Positions 48,001-60,000 of a stretch of DNA of 64,000 bases are shown in pieces. The notes beneath the pieces are model-generated. The model was not told the origin of the DNA. It did no database searches and saw only the letters and a program-made list of their open reading frames with translations. Position numbers and translations under genes: made by a program. Source of the DNA: Littorina saxatilis. Lineage: Eukaryota > Mollusca > Gastropoda > Littorinimorpha > Littorinidae. Positions within the stretch are counted from its first letter, which is position 1. Every line of letters begins with the position of its first letter. The stretch spans positions 36,803,529-36,867,528 of the forward strand of contig NC_090258.1 in assembly GCF_037325665.1 (NCBI RefSeq), given 5' to 3'.

Positions 48001-51000
48001 ACAATGAAAGGTGTCCTTTCAAGGGAGGTGTCCATACATCGGAAGGGTATGTTATGTAGCTACCCTTTTTTTTTTTAAATTAAATGAATTTTAGATATAT
48101 GGTACTGGTAGTTATTCATTTATTATTGATACTGATAGTCAATAATTCATACTTTGTTCACTGGCAAAGAAACCTATTTTATCTTGACTCTTATTGACTG
48201 CTTTCAGCTGGTGTCGTTCATCTTGATCGGTGTAGCAGCCTATGGCCGCGTGGTTGCCGTGGTGACGAGCCTTACCCTGGTGGGCAGTTTGATTGCCTGT
48301 GGAGTTTTCCTCTTCATCATTTCGCTGATTGGTCTTATCGGGGCGGCCAAGCATAACCAAGTGCTCCTATTCTTTGTATCCTTTGCTGTTGAAGTATTAA
48401 TTATGCTTGACTGACAGCCAGTAATTATGATAATAGTGTACTGTACCTTCAGCATGATTAACCTTTAGCACTCCAGATTCCAGCCAGCATTACTTCCCCT
48501 GTAGCCACATTATTTTGCTTACCTAGCGAAAGAATAACACCCACTAACTTTCAACACTTACAACTTCTTTGAAAATGCACTAATAAGCATGAAAAGTTGT
48601 GGTTGTGATGGGGTTATATTTAACATTAAAATATTTTTGTTTGCATGCATCAATTATTTTCTTAGCATAAATATAAATACAAAATGAAAAGGGGTTGTGT
48701 TGGCTAGTCCGTGGAATTTTGTGAAACTAACCAGTCTATGTCTGGTGAAACTCCTTTGATCAGGTAATCATGTTGACCATCCAACTTCCTGATCCTGGTA
48801 TCTAAATAAATATATTTGTGGACCAGTGCATGTCATGGGACAATTTTTTTAATAGTTCGGTTAGCAACAACAAGCAGAGAAAAGCTTTGATCTCCACTAG
48901 ATCCACAGGTCGCCATTTCCGAACACGCACACTTTTTACGTCTTGTCACTGGCTTGCTTTGCGCTGAATTTGAGTCAGTTTCTACGCAGTGTCTCTTCGA
49001 CAAGCAAGTCAAGCATTTGCTACGCAGTCAGATTATCGGTAATGTTTGCTGGTCCTGTCATTTCACTAAACTGGACCAGCCACTGTTTGTATTCATCTGG
49101 GGCGGGGATGTAGCTCAGTCGGTAGCGCGCTGGATTTGTATCCAGTTGGCCGCTGTCAGCGTGAGTTCGTCCCCACGTTCGGCGAGAGATTTATTTCTCA
49201 GAGTCAACTTTGTGTGCAGACTCTCCTCGGTGTTCGAACACCCCCGTGTGTACACGCAAGCACAAAACCAAGTGCGCACGAAAAAGATCCTGTAATCCAT
49301 GTCAGAGTTCGGTGGGTTATAGAAACACGAAAATACCCAGCATGCTTCCTCCGAAAACGGCGTATGGCTGCCTAAATGGCGGGGTAAAAAACGGTCATAC
49401 ACGTAAAATTCCACTCGTGCAAAAAACACGAGTGTACGTGGAAGTTTCAGCCCACGAACGAAGAAGAAGAAGTATTCATCTGCACTTTCGTAAATTCCGT
49501 TTCGTAACCGTCACTGTCACTTGACGAACTGTCATTTTTTTTCACCGCGATACACAGTTCATTGCGAAGATCTTCCTCAGTAATTCGTTCCAATTCAGCA
49601 TACGATTTGTTGTCAAGAAACAACTCAAAAGAAAGTTTCAGACTCATCATCCTCCATCTTGCTTGTCGAAGCGCTAAAGTACTTTATCGATGCAAAAACA
49701 AAAGCAGAAAACTTCGACGAAACCGACTCAAATGCAGCGCAGACGACACGACGAGATAACGGAAGGAAGTGAGCCTCGCTTTGGCTCAAGTGCCGTTAAA
49801 AATACTGTTATTCTCGTATGCAAATACGAACGAGAAGTTGGTCATACGAACAAGCCTTGTGCTGGCGACGCTACTCGCCGCTGGCTGGCAAAGGGGGGGA
49901 AATGGCTGGGCGACAAACATCGCCGCTGGCGTGCTAAAGGTTAAATTACATATCTTATCCCAATAGTCTCCTGTCCGCCCAGCGACCTTCCTCTTGACCC
50001 TGCTTGTGACCTCGATGTTTTTTGCCCCCGCAAGGGGTACGGTACTCTCTAACTTGTCTAAGCACCCAAAACCTCAAAGAGAGATAACTGGCGGAAACCT
50101 TCCTATTGTTGTCTCCTGTATGACGGCTTACTAGTGCCAAAACCTCATAATTGTAATTATCAAGGGAAAATTAGTAATAATTTTCCCTTGGTAGTTATCA
50201 TTTTCACGTGTTAATTACTAATTTTCCCCGGAAAATTACTAATTTTTCCGCCTGCCAAACGGTTGTGTGACGTGTCTAGTATGTTGGCGAAGTGTCTTGT
50301 GCTTGTCACTTCTCGCTTTCAGCCCTCACTGCTGGTTAGCGCCGTCTGTCCTTTTCAGGACAACGCGAAAAGAGAGCAGAATGCGTCAGTCTCTCCTGCC
50401 AGTATAATAACCTCTCCACAACAAGCCCTATGTAGTGCCTCCATCGCGGCGACAGGCGTAAACTGGGTACCGCAAGGCCCCAGGCTAGACTACAAGGACT
50501 CGGAGGAGGTTGGCCCCTAGACGTGCGGCATGCAGGCCCAACGGTGTGTAGAAACTCCCTTGTGCCCACGAACCAACCCCCAGCTATGGGTCAAAGAGCC
50601 GGGCAGGATAGGCTCGTCAACCCTGGCAGGCAGCTATCCTAAGAGAAGACCACTCTGAATTCAAAACGAGGGTAGAGGAGGCTCATCATCCATGGAAGGA
50701 AACTCGTCTAGGAGAAGGAAAACTCCGAAATGAAACCCACGCAGTCCCTCGAAGACAATGGCCTTTTTAGGCAGGGAGCAGACCGGGTGCCTACGCTACT
50801 TTCGACAAATGGTTGTGTCTTCAACGAATCAACGTGATGGTGTCGTCTTCATGGGTCACTAATTTTTCCGGAAAAATTACTAACTTTCACCTGTTAATTA
50901 CTAATTTTTAGTTTTGGCTCACTTCCTGACGGATTGCTAGTGCCAAAACTAAAAATTAGTAATTTTCCCGTGAAAATTAGTAACTAACAGATGAAAACAG

Positions 51001-54000
51001 TAACTGACAGCGTTAATTAGTAATTATCACGTGATAATGGGTAACACCAGGTTTTGGCACTAGTAAGCCGTCACACTCCTGTCCGCCCAAGCCGACCTTC
51101 CTCTTGACCCTGGTTGTGACCTCGATGTTGTTTGCCCCCGCAAGGGGCACGCACCCAAAACCTCAGAGAGATAACTGGCGGAAACCTTCCTATTCACATA
51201 TAGCAATTTACTTCAGTTTAGTGCTAGAACGCTGAAAACTACGCTCCACCCTGGTAAGGGGGGAAGTAACCCTAAAAATAGAATGGCCTTGACGGTCACA
51301 TGACCATTTCTGGCCAATGGTTACCTCCCAACATGCACTGCGCATGCGTGTCCTCGCCGCCATCTTATTCATTCTACTTTTCAGCGATAGCGTCTAAGGA
51401 CGTGTTTGGATTACGCTCGGGCTATTTTGTTAGCCCTCTGCTTCTTTGGCAGACTACACCCTGGTTTACGTCTGTATCTTAGCTTTCTAGCTGAGATTGG
51501 GTGAGATTTTTCCATTTTCTTTCGTTGTATTTGCTTTCGTTTGCTGCGAGTTAGTCTTTATTTACTTTCGTCTGCAAGACTAACGCCGGTATGGCGGACA
51601 GTGGGAAGAAGAAACCCAGCTCTAGACAGGAACCAATACAGAGTCTCCGTCTAAGAAAGCGGCTAAGAAGCCCAAGGGTTCTAAACCTACAGTTACTGTG
51701 TTCGAGCCAGTTTCTCAGAATACTTTCACGGTAGAAATTGACAATCCTAAGAGGCCGGTAATGCCGGCGCTGAAGCAAGAATGCAAGACAGCGCCGGTTA
51801 AGGCTGGCATAGCATCGGAGAAGGAAGATTTGTCAGCAATGTTTGCAACGTTTAGCGATCAAATGAGGTGCATGTTTTCGTCAGAATTGCGCTCGGCGAG
51901 CGTACATTTGCTCTCTCTTTAGGCAAGAACCGTAGACGATAGCTCTCGGTCGAGGGTTAAGGCAGCGCCGTCAGCCACTGTTACGTCGGCCGACGTTCAC
52001 GCTGAACAACATTTCGGTGAAGACGGAAAGAGTTTCCCTCACCATGCCTCCACTTCCGGATTCAGCAGCTACATTAAAGGTACTGTGACTGTCCCACAGG
52101 GAGATACGCACGAGCGTTCCCTACTTCCGCCCGGCGCCGGGTAGGAAGCCGTGATAAGACAGGAGATCTGCAAGGGTTATGACCAGCAGGGGCCTGTACT
52201 TAAATCAGAGGACACGCAAGTACCAGTTTGCTATACGGATGCAACATCGGTACAGCGGTCCAAACTTCCACCACGGGTGCGCGAAGTTGTTGGGAGACAG
52301 GAGATCTGCTTGCATCACGACTCGCAGGGGCCTGTACTCTTGACGGAAGACACGCGAATTCCGGTTTGCTTTAAGCATCCCTAGCACAGCGTTCTTCCCT
52401 TCCGCCCAGGGGGCAGGAAGTTGTTGTAAGGCAGGAGACTTGCTCGCATTACGACTTGCAGGGGCCTGTACTTACAACAGGAAACACACACGTACCGGTT
52501 TGCAATACGGATGCAACATCGGTACAGCGGTCCAAACTTCCGCCACGGGTGCGCGAAGTCATTAAAAGGCAGGAGGCTTGCTCGCATCACGACCCGCAGG
52601 GGCCTGTACTCTTAACGGAAGACAAGCGAGTGCCGGTTTGTTATACGGAAGCAACATTGGTACAGCGTTCTTCACTTCCGCCCAGGGGGCAGGAAGTTGT
52701 TGTAAGGCAGGAGGCTTGCTCGCATCACGACTTGCAGGGGCCTGTACTTACAACAGGAGACACACAAGTGCCGGTTTACTCGACGAAAGCATCCTCGGCA
52801 CAGCTCTCCACACTTCCGCCCAGGGGGCAGGAAGTTTTCTCCAGAGAGGATACGAGTAGAGGACATGCCTCACGCGTTACCTCTCTTCCGGATGACACTG
52901 CCTATGACTATGATAGTCAATATGGTGGTGAAATTCCGGTAGGCACTTCCGTGCTGGAAGGAGAATCGGAATACGGGGCTTCCCTTTCTGATGAAGATCC
53001 CAATTTCCGGCTACCAGACAAGCTTCCCCATGCAATAGCATTGGCAGCACAGGTAGCTTCAAGATACGTTGAGGAAGGAGTGGTTGCAGCAACAAGTTTG
53101 TCTGCACCACCACCTTCTACTGTCAGAGTTTTTTGCTCAACACAGGGAGAAAAACAAACTTTTAAGTTTCGTGAATCTCCCTAAGTGGCAATGAGATGTC
53201 TAAGATTCTGGCTAAGAATTCCCGGTCGGGATATGTGCCTTTGGACACAGTGCCTCTGCTTACAGCGCACAGTCCGTCACCAGAGTTAGCACAGCCGTGG
53301 CTAGCCTCCACACAGCCAACACCTTAAGTCGGGCAAGCTGCTGGCCGGAAGTTCGGGTTGAACCCTATGCCACGCAATCTCTTGGACACTTTTCTCTACC
53401 ATGAGCTCCACTTCCGGTGACACCGGAGTTAGCGACGCTCAGGGAGAATGGCTACAGTAGGACAGAGCTGTCCCTCTTTTTTCCCAGACGCAAAAGATAG
53501 GAACGCGGTGGTTGGCAATTAATGTTAAAACACACACCTTCTTGTTCAGTGTTTCAACTTCAGCTTTACGCCCCTCAGGGTCCTTTTCTACCGCGAGTTA
53601 ACAAACTACACTCTTTTTGTAGTCTTCCCAGCGGTGGCCCCTGGAATTTGCACATATTGGCTTTGCACCAGGAGTCTTCTCCTACTTCGCAAATAGTACT
53701 CTTTGCCTCTAGATTAAGCCAACGAAGGTTGAATCACGAAACTTCAGTTTCAGGGATGCAGCTTCGGATACATACTCAGATACCTCTGCATGGTTTCTAA
53801 CGACATTTTAGCTGAGTCACTTCCGCACATGGGCAGAAGAAGACTTACCTTACCTTTACCCTCGGGTATATCGAACTTCAGGTTACCAGCAGTTGAAGTA
53901 CCAGTTAATGGAACCTTGGCTATACAGTGACCTCTTCTAACAGAGTCCACTTATTTTCCAAAGCCAGTTCTCTTTCCTTGAAGATTTTTTCCCAAGGTTT

Positions 54001-57000
54001 CAGAACTAGCTACAGAAATAGACTTTTTTTTGCCATTTTGGGGAGGGGGGGGGGTGGGTTGTTTTTTGACAAAATAACTTAAAAATATTGTTTTTTGGAG
54101 AGAAAAAAATAGAAATAAAAATCCCGACCTACCGACCCTATTTTTTTTGCCTATGTAAACAGACTATTTTTTTGTTGTTGGCCTTACTAGAGGGATGCTC
54201 TCACTCCCATTTAATGCATGGACAGATCTCCAGTGGATAAAAATGTGGCCAACACAAACAGGACTGAGTCTTTTGATATTCTCAGGGTTCCGTCTTCGGT
54301 CACTGATCTTAGGCATTGGTCTGACCCCTGGTTGGTTGAACATCTGATAGTTTTGACATATATAGGAGGTTGTCTGACCATCAATATTCCTACTAAATGG
54401 ACAAAGCCTAGGCATTTGGACATATACATTGCCATTTGTTAAATGTTTAAAGCCATATGTACTCGATGACTATACACGCTAATTGCTTTACCAACAGCTG
54501 GAGACAGACTAAATTAAGTTCCCTGCAAAATATTGTGGTCTAGGACTCCTTAAATGTTGAGATATTTGAATTTTCATTTTGATCTGGATCGTCCTATTTA
54601 TAGATTTGGCAACACATGTAACGTTGATGCAAGGGAGAGAACACCGCGGCTTTGTTGACATCCTCACTTTTTCAGAGGCTAGAACAAGCTGTAATGCATG
54701 TATTATGGTCCGCGCATGGTGACGTATCGTCATTATATGGTCTTATGGTGCGTTTGACATCGATTGTGGGCAAACTACACTTTGTAAACACGGGAGTGCG
54801 TTAGTATGCCTTTAAGAAATTGTAGCGAGTTTGTTGAGAATGGTTGTAGGATCCTTAACCTGTGTCAGTACATGATCATTCTGTTCCTGCTGTTTCTTCT
54901 GCAATTTGCCCTGGCCTGTGCCTGTCTGGCAGTCAATGCTGACCAGAAGGATGCACTCGCAGAACAGGGTTGGCGTCTTGCCAGCAATGATACTCGCAGA
55001 GATGTCCAGCACCAGTTCAACTGCTGTGGATTCCAAGACCCCGAGCTTCTCTACAATGAGACCATGGGTCATCCTCCTTGCATCACAGTAAGACTTTCTT
55101 TCAAGTTAGGCTTACCGTTTTATTGTTTTGCCGAGACTAGTTGGCACTGTCTCGGTCCACAGGTTTCAGCCAATCCATAACTTACTGGTCTTGGAGAAAA
55201 CTGATCCAGAGTGCTCAGATTTTGATCTTTATGGCCAACAGATTGACTAAATGTTTGATATTTGCTTAAAACTGATCCAGAGTGCTCAGATTTTGATCTT
55301 TATGGCCAACAGATTGACTAAATGTTTGATATTGGCTTAAAACTGATCCAGAGTGATCAGATTTCGATCTTTATGGCCAACAGATTGACTAAATGTTTGA
55401 TATTTGCTTAAAACTGATCCAGTGTGATCAGATTTCGATCTTTATGGCCAACAGATTGACTAAATGTTTGATATTTGCTTAAAACTGATCCAGCGTGATC
55501 AGATTTCGATCTTTATCAATCAATCAATCAATCAATATGAGGCTTATATCGCGCGTATTCCGTGGGTACAGTTCTAAGCGCAGGGATTTATTTTTTTATT
55601 ATTTTTATGCAATTTATATCGCGCACATATTCAAGGCGCAGGGATTTATTTATGCCGTGTGAAATGGAATTTTTTTTTTACACAATACATCACGCATTCA
55701 CATTGGCCAGCAGATCGCAGCCATTTCGGCGCATATCCTACTTTTCATGGCCTATTATTCTAAGTCACACGGGTATTTTGGTGGACACCGCCCTGATATG
55801 GCCCTTCGTGGTCGGCTGGGCGTTAAGCAAACAAACAAATTTTGGTGGACATTTTTATCTATGCCTATACAATTTTGTCAGGAAAGACCCTTTTGTCAAT
55901 CGTGGGATCTTTAACGTGCACACCCCAATGTAGTGTACACAAAGGGACCTCGGTTTTTCGTCTCATCCGAAAGACTAGCACTTGAACCCACCACCTAGGT
56001 TAGGAAAGGGGGGAGAAAATTGCTAACGCCCTGACCCAGGGTCGAACTTGCAACCTCTCGCTTCCGAGCGCAAGTGCGTTACCACTCGGCCACCCAGTCC
56101 ATGGCCAACAGGTTGACTGAATGTTTGATATTTGCCTTAAATTAAGCAAGTTTTATGTGTGTGTTTGTCCGTTTTCAAATGCAACCCATTTACTGCTGAA
56201 CTTGGGCAGGGTTCCACATCACGTAGAATTAAGGGTATAATACCCTTTGACTCTCCAAATCACGTACAAGATGCTCTCTGAAGAGGTTTAAATACGTAAC
56301 TGTTTTCTTCCAAAGAGGTAAAAAAAACGTACGAGTCAAACGCTGAAAGGGAATAGCCTTTGCTAGTTTACAAGCAACAGCACGCAGGCCGCCTGCTCTA
56401 CTGAGACCACTAAAGTACACGCCGTGTTCGTGCCACTCCTCTGTCGACACTGACACGCCATAAAGCAAAGGTTGCCTCCCTTGTCCTCAAACTGCGCGAT
56501 ATCTTTAAACTGATCATCTCGATGGCACTGTTCGCTTTAGCCTATCCGGTGCTGTCGCCTGCTCAAAAAAATGCCTCGCAAAACGAAAGAACAAAAACCC
56601 GACCCCAAACAGACAAAATTGGTCATGAGGATCTCGGACAGTCTAGTCAGTCTTGATATTCTTGTTGCTTGTTGTAAATGGTGATGATGATGGTTTATTG
56701 AAGTAGGTGCAAAGACAGTCTATTCTAGTCAGTTGTGCTGTTTACTGATAGGATTTAATCACAAGTCTCCCAGTAAGGTCATATATTGTACAGTAAAACC
56801 TGTCTCTAACGGACACCCTTGGGGAATGGTAATAGTGTCCCTATTAGACAGGTGTCCCTTCTTCACAGGTGGAGGGGCCGGGGCAATATTTTACAAAGAG
56901 CACGTAAAATGAACAAGACACTTTTTGTCAGTCCTGTAGTATGTATTTATTGGATTGAACATGAGACTCACTGAAAATGTGAGTAAACAAATGATACATG

Positions 57001-60000
57001 TAGCAAACAACAACAACAACAACATCCCCCCCCCCCCCCCCACCTACCCCGTTCCCTACACACACTGTCCATTCAAACTTACGCAAGTCGGACGTCACAA
57101 AGCTAAAAATAGCTGACTCTTCATCAGTCATTCAACGGGAAATTCCGCAGTGTGTCTCGACCAAATTGGGTCAGCTCTTGTTTCATTCAGTTTTTCTAGT
57201 CTCAGCATAAATGCATGGAACAGAAATTTAGCTGTGTTAACTATTGTTTCCTTCGAACAATTGCTTACAAAGAGAGAGAGATCGAGAGAGAGATTAGTAG
57301 GAGGGGGGAAGGGGGGAGTGGTAAATGATAAATGGTTGCATTTTCTTACCTGTATAAGTGGTCCACTGACAGGCAGATTCTTCGATCTTGCAGTACAAAA
57401 CCACTCCCATACCACGTTGTTCAGGTCTTCATATTGCGTTTTCCGACGTTTCACAGTTTTTTGGTCGATTCGCGCACCTGACTCCCACTCCTTCATCACG
57501 TCTTCTTTTTCCGATTTGATCCTCGCGATCTGTGTTTTACCACATCCCATCTCCTTCGCCACATCTCGGCATGATTGGCCGCTATCTAGTTTTTTCAAGG
57601 CAGCGACACGCTGCTCTAAAGTCAACGCTTTTCTTTTTCCTGCTGGAGATTCCATTTTCAAACACAGTAGTCTACTGTTGCTTTTGGTTGTGACTGTATC
57701 CACAATGCGGAAAAGCGAAAGTGAGCGAAAGTGGGTCTCCATCTAAACAAGCCACTGATTGGTCAGAAAAGGGACAGGACAACCAATCAACAACCATTTG
57801 TGCTACGGCTACGGCTGCCGAGCACTGACTGCATAACAGTCGAGTTTTCGAAGTTGCGTTTTTATGTACGTTGTGTCCGTTTGTGACAGTGTTTACACTT
57901 CCTACGGTCCGAAAAATCGTGTCCGCGTCCGTAAGTGGCAGGTGTCCGCCCGTTAAAGGTTAGTTATTGTTGAAATCGTGTTCGTGCCATGATAAACTGT
58001 CCGTATGTAGCAGGTGGCCGTTACAACAAGGGTCCGCTAGACTCAGGTTTTACTGTACTACGTTGCAAGCCCCTGGAGCAATTTTTTGATTAGTGCTTTT
58101 GTGAACAAGAAACAATTAACAAGTGGCTCTATCCCATCCCCCCCCCCCCCCCCCCCCCTCTCCCTTTCCCCGTCGCGATATAACCTTGAACGGTTAAAAA
58201 CTACGTTAAACACCAAATAAATAAATAAATAAAATAAATAAATCACAAGTCATAATGATGATGATGCTGGTTTTTGAAGTTAATACGTTGGTTTCATTCT
58301 GTAATTCTTTGTTTCTCTTTTTGCTGCAGTCTTTGTGATTGTGTTCTTGAATGAATGTAAGCACAGCTGAGTAAACTTTCAAAAAAACATTCATCAATTC
58401 AGACAGTTCATCATTTTAATTTTATAATCCAAAGAAAATTACATGAAAACTCGCGACATAATAGAAAAAGAGGTACCGTATCCATTGAAGTAATAAAGAA
58501 AGAAAAAAAGACTTGAATGCATTGATACACTATGATATACATGTATTGTCACAACGTCAAAATGGCAAAGGTGATAACTACCAGACAGGCAATCATATGG
58601 GAAAAAAATGACATTTCATGGATTGTCACTCATATCCTGTGAAAAATCTGGAAGGGGTATAAAAACCCTTTACTTTTTTCCTGAAAGGGTATGAATACCC
58701 TTGACTTTTGGGGTTGTGTGGAACCCTGTTGGGTTAGTGGGTTAGAGGGAGTGTCTGTAGGCATGCGTAAAACATGTTAATACTTTCTGTTTGAAGAAAG
58801 CTTTCTCTGTGTTGAGACTTTCATTTATTGGACTTGTTCTTGGTCAAGTCTGTTGATTGGTCAAGTCTGTTGATTGGTCAAGTCTGTAGATTGATCAAGT
58901 CTGTTGATTGGTCAAGTCTGTTGATTGGTCAAGTCTGTTGATAGGTCAAGTCTGTTGATTGGTCAAGTCTGTTGATTGGTCAAGTCTGTAGATTGGTCAA
59001 GTCTGTTGATTGGTCAAGTCTGTTGATTGGTCAAGTCTGTAGATTTTGTTCTTGGTCAAGTCTGTAGATTTTGTTCTTTTTCATTGGTCACTGGCTCATT
59101 ATCTAATTTCAGATTTGTGCAGGCCTGGAAACAGAGGGACCAGGGTAATCAGTAATAGACGTTTTCCGGAAATAACTCCGTCAGGTTTTCAGCAGTCTGG
59201 TGGAGGAAGAGCCCCTCCTTTATCTTGGACAAGCTTTTCACAACATCTGGAGCATGTTCCACACTTCCGATCTGCTTTATCCTGCAATTGGGACCAACAA
59301 CTATGATGTGTATGCTATGCAGCATGCGCTAAATATGATAACACAGAGCCACAAATCACCTCCGATGGCTTGCTAGTCACTGGAAGTGTTCACTAAGCAT
59401 GTGTGTTTTCCTGAACTCACTTCACCTCATGCCAAATCCATGTGACCTTAATCCAAACATGTTGTGACCGATCCGCAACAAATTGTTAACTCCGATGAAC
59501 CCGTAAACGCTGATGTTCAACAGAAAAGAGTATCATATTGTGTGCGTGCTGCATAACGTACACATCAGAGTTAGTTGTTCGTCCAAATCGCAGAAAGCCG
59601 ATCGGAAGCATGGATCATGCTCCGGATGTTGTGAAAAGCTTGTCCAAGGTAAAGGGGCTCTTACTCTTCCAGACCACTGAAAATCCTGACAGTTATTTTC
59701 AAAAATAGTCTATTGAGTTAACATAATGTTTGTGTTTACCAGGTTGCTCCGTGTTGCGACAAGAACCCAGAAGCTCAATGCTGCAGGGTGGAGTCAAACG
59801 GAACAGGCCCGTGCCCGTGTGATACATGTCTGGCCAAGATGCGTCCTGTCATCTACAGCGCTTTCTCCGCTACCGGTGGTGTTGGCCTTTTCTTCAGCTT
59901 AACAGAGGTGACTTTTTAAAACTTATTTGTATTGTCATGAATGAGTGAATTGTGAGTATGCAGAGCTGCCAACTGCTACGCTTTCAGCATAGCATCCTAC

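Larger units (their letters stand above)
56768..58240 (+). mobile_element. SINE family S, 5' truncated, split by a pogo element
   Basis: Left piece TCCCAGTAAGGTCATATATTG ends at 56790; right piece 58056-58240 ends in AAATAAATAAATAAA. An 11-base duplication AATCACAAGTC lies at 56757-56767 and 58241-58251. Confidence 0.87.
56207..58728. mobile_element. DNA transposon with CAGGGTTCCACA ends and 5-base duplication
   Basis: Ends CAGGGTTCCACA and TGTGGAACCCTG; TTGGG at 56202-56206 and 58729-58733. Subterminal AAGGGTAT/ATACCCTT motifs. A short plus frame [16 protein letters not shown] starts at about 56570. Contains a SINE with a pogo element inside it. In tetraspanin intron 3. Confidence 0.75.

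Noticed and set aside
57150-57746. 198-codon plus-strand open frame
   Set aside because: It is the antisense shadow of the pogo DNA-binding exon.
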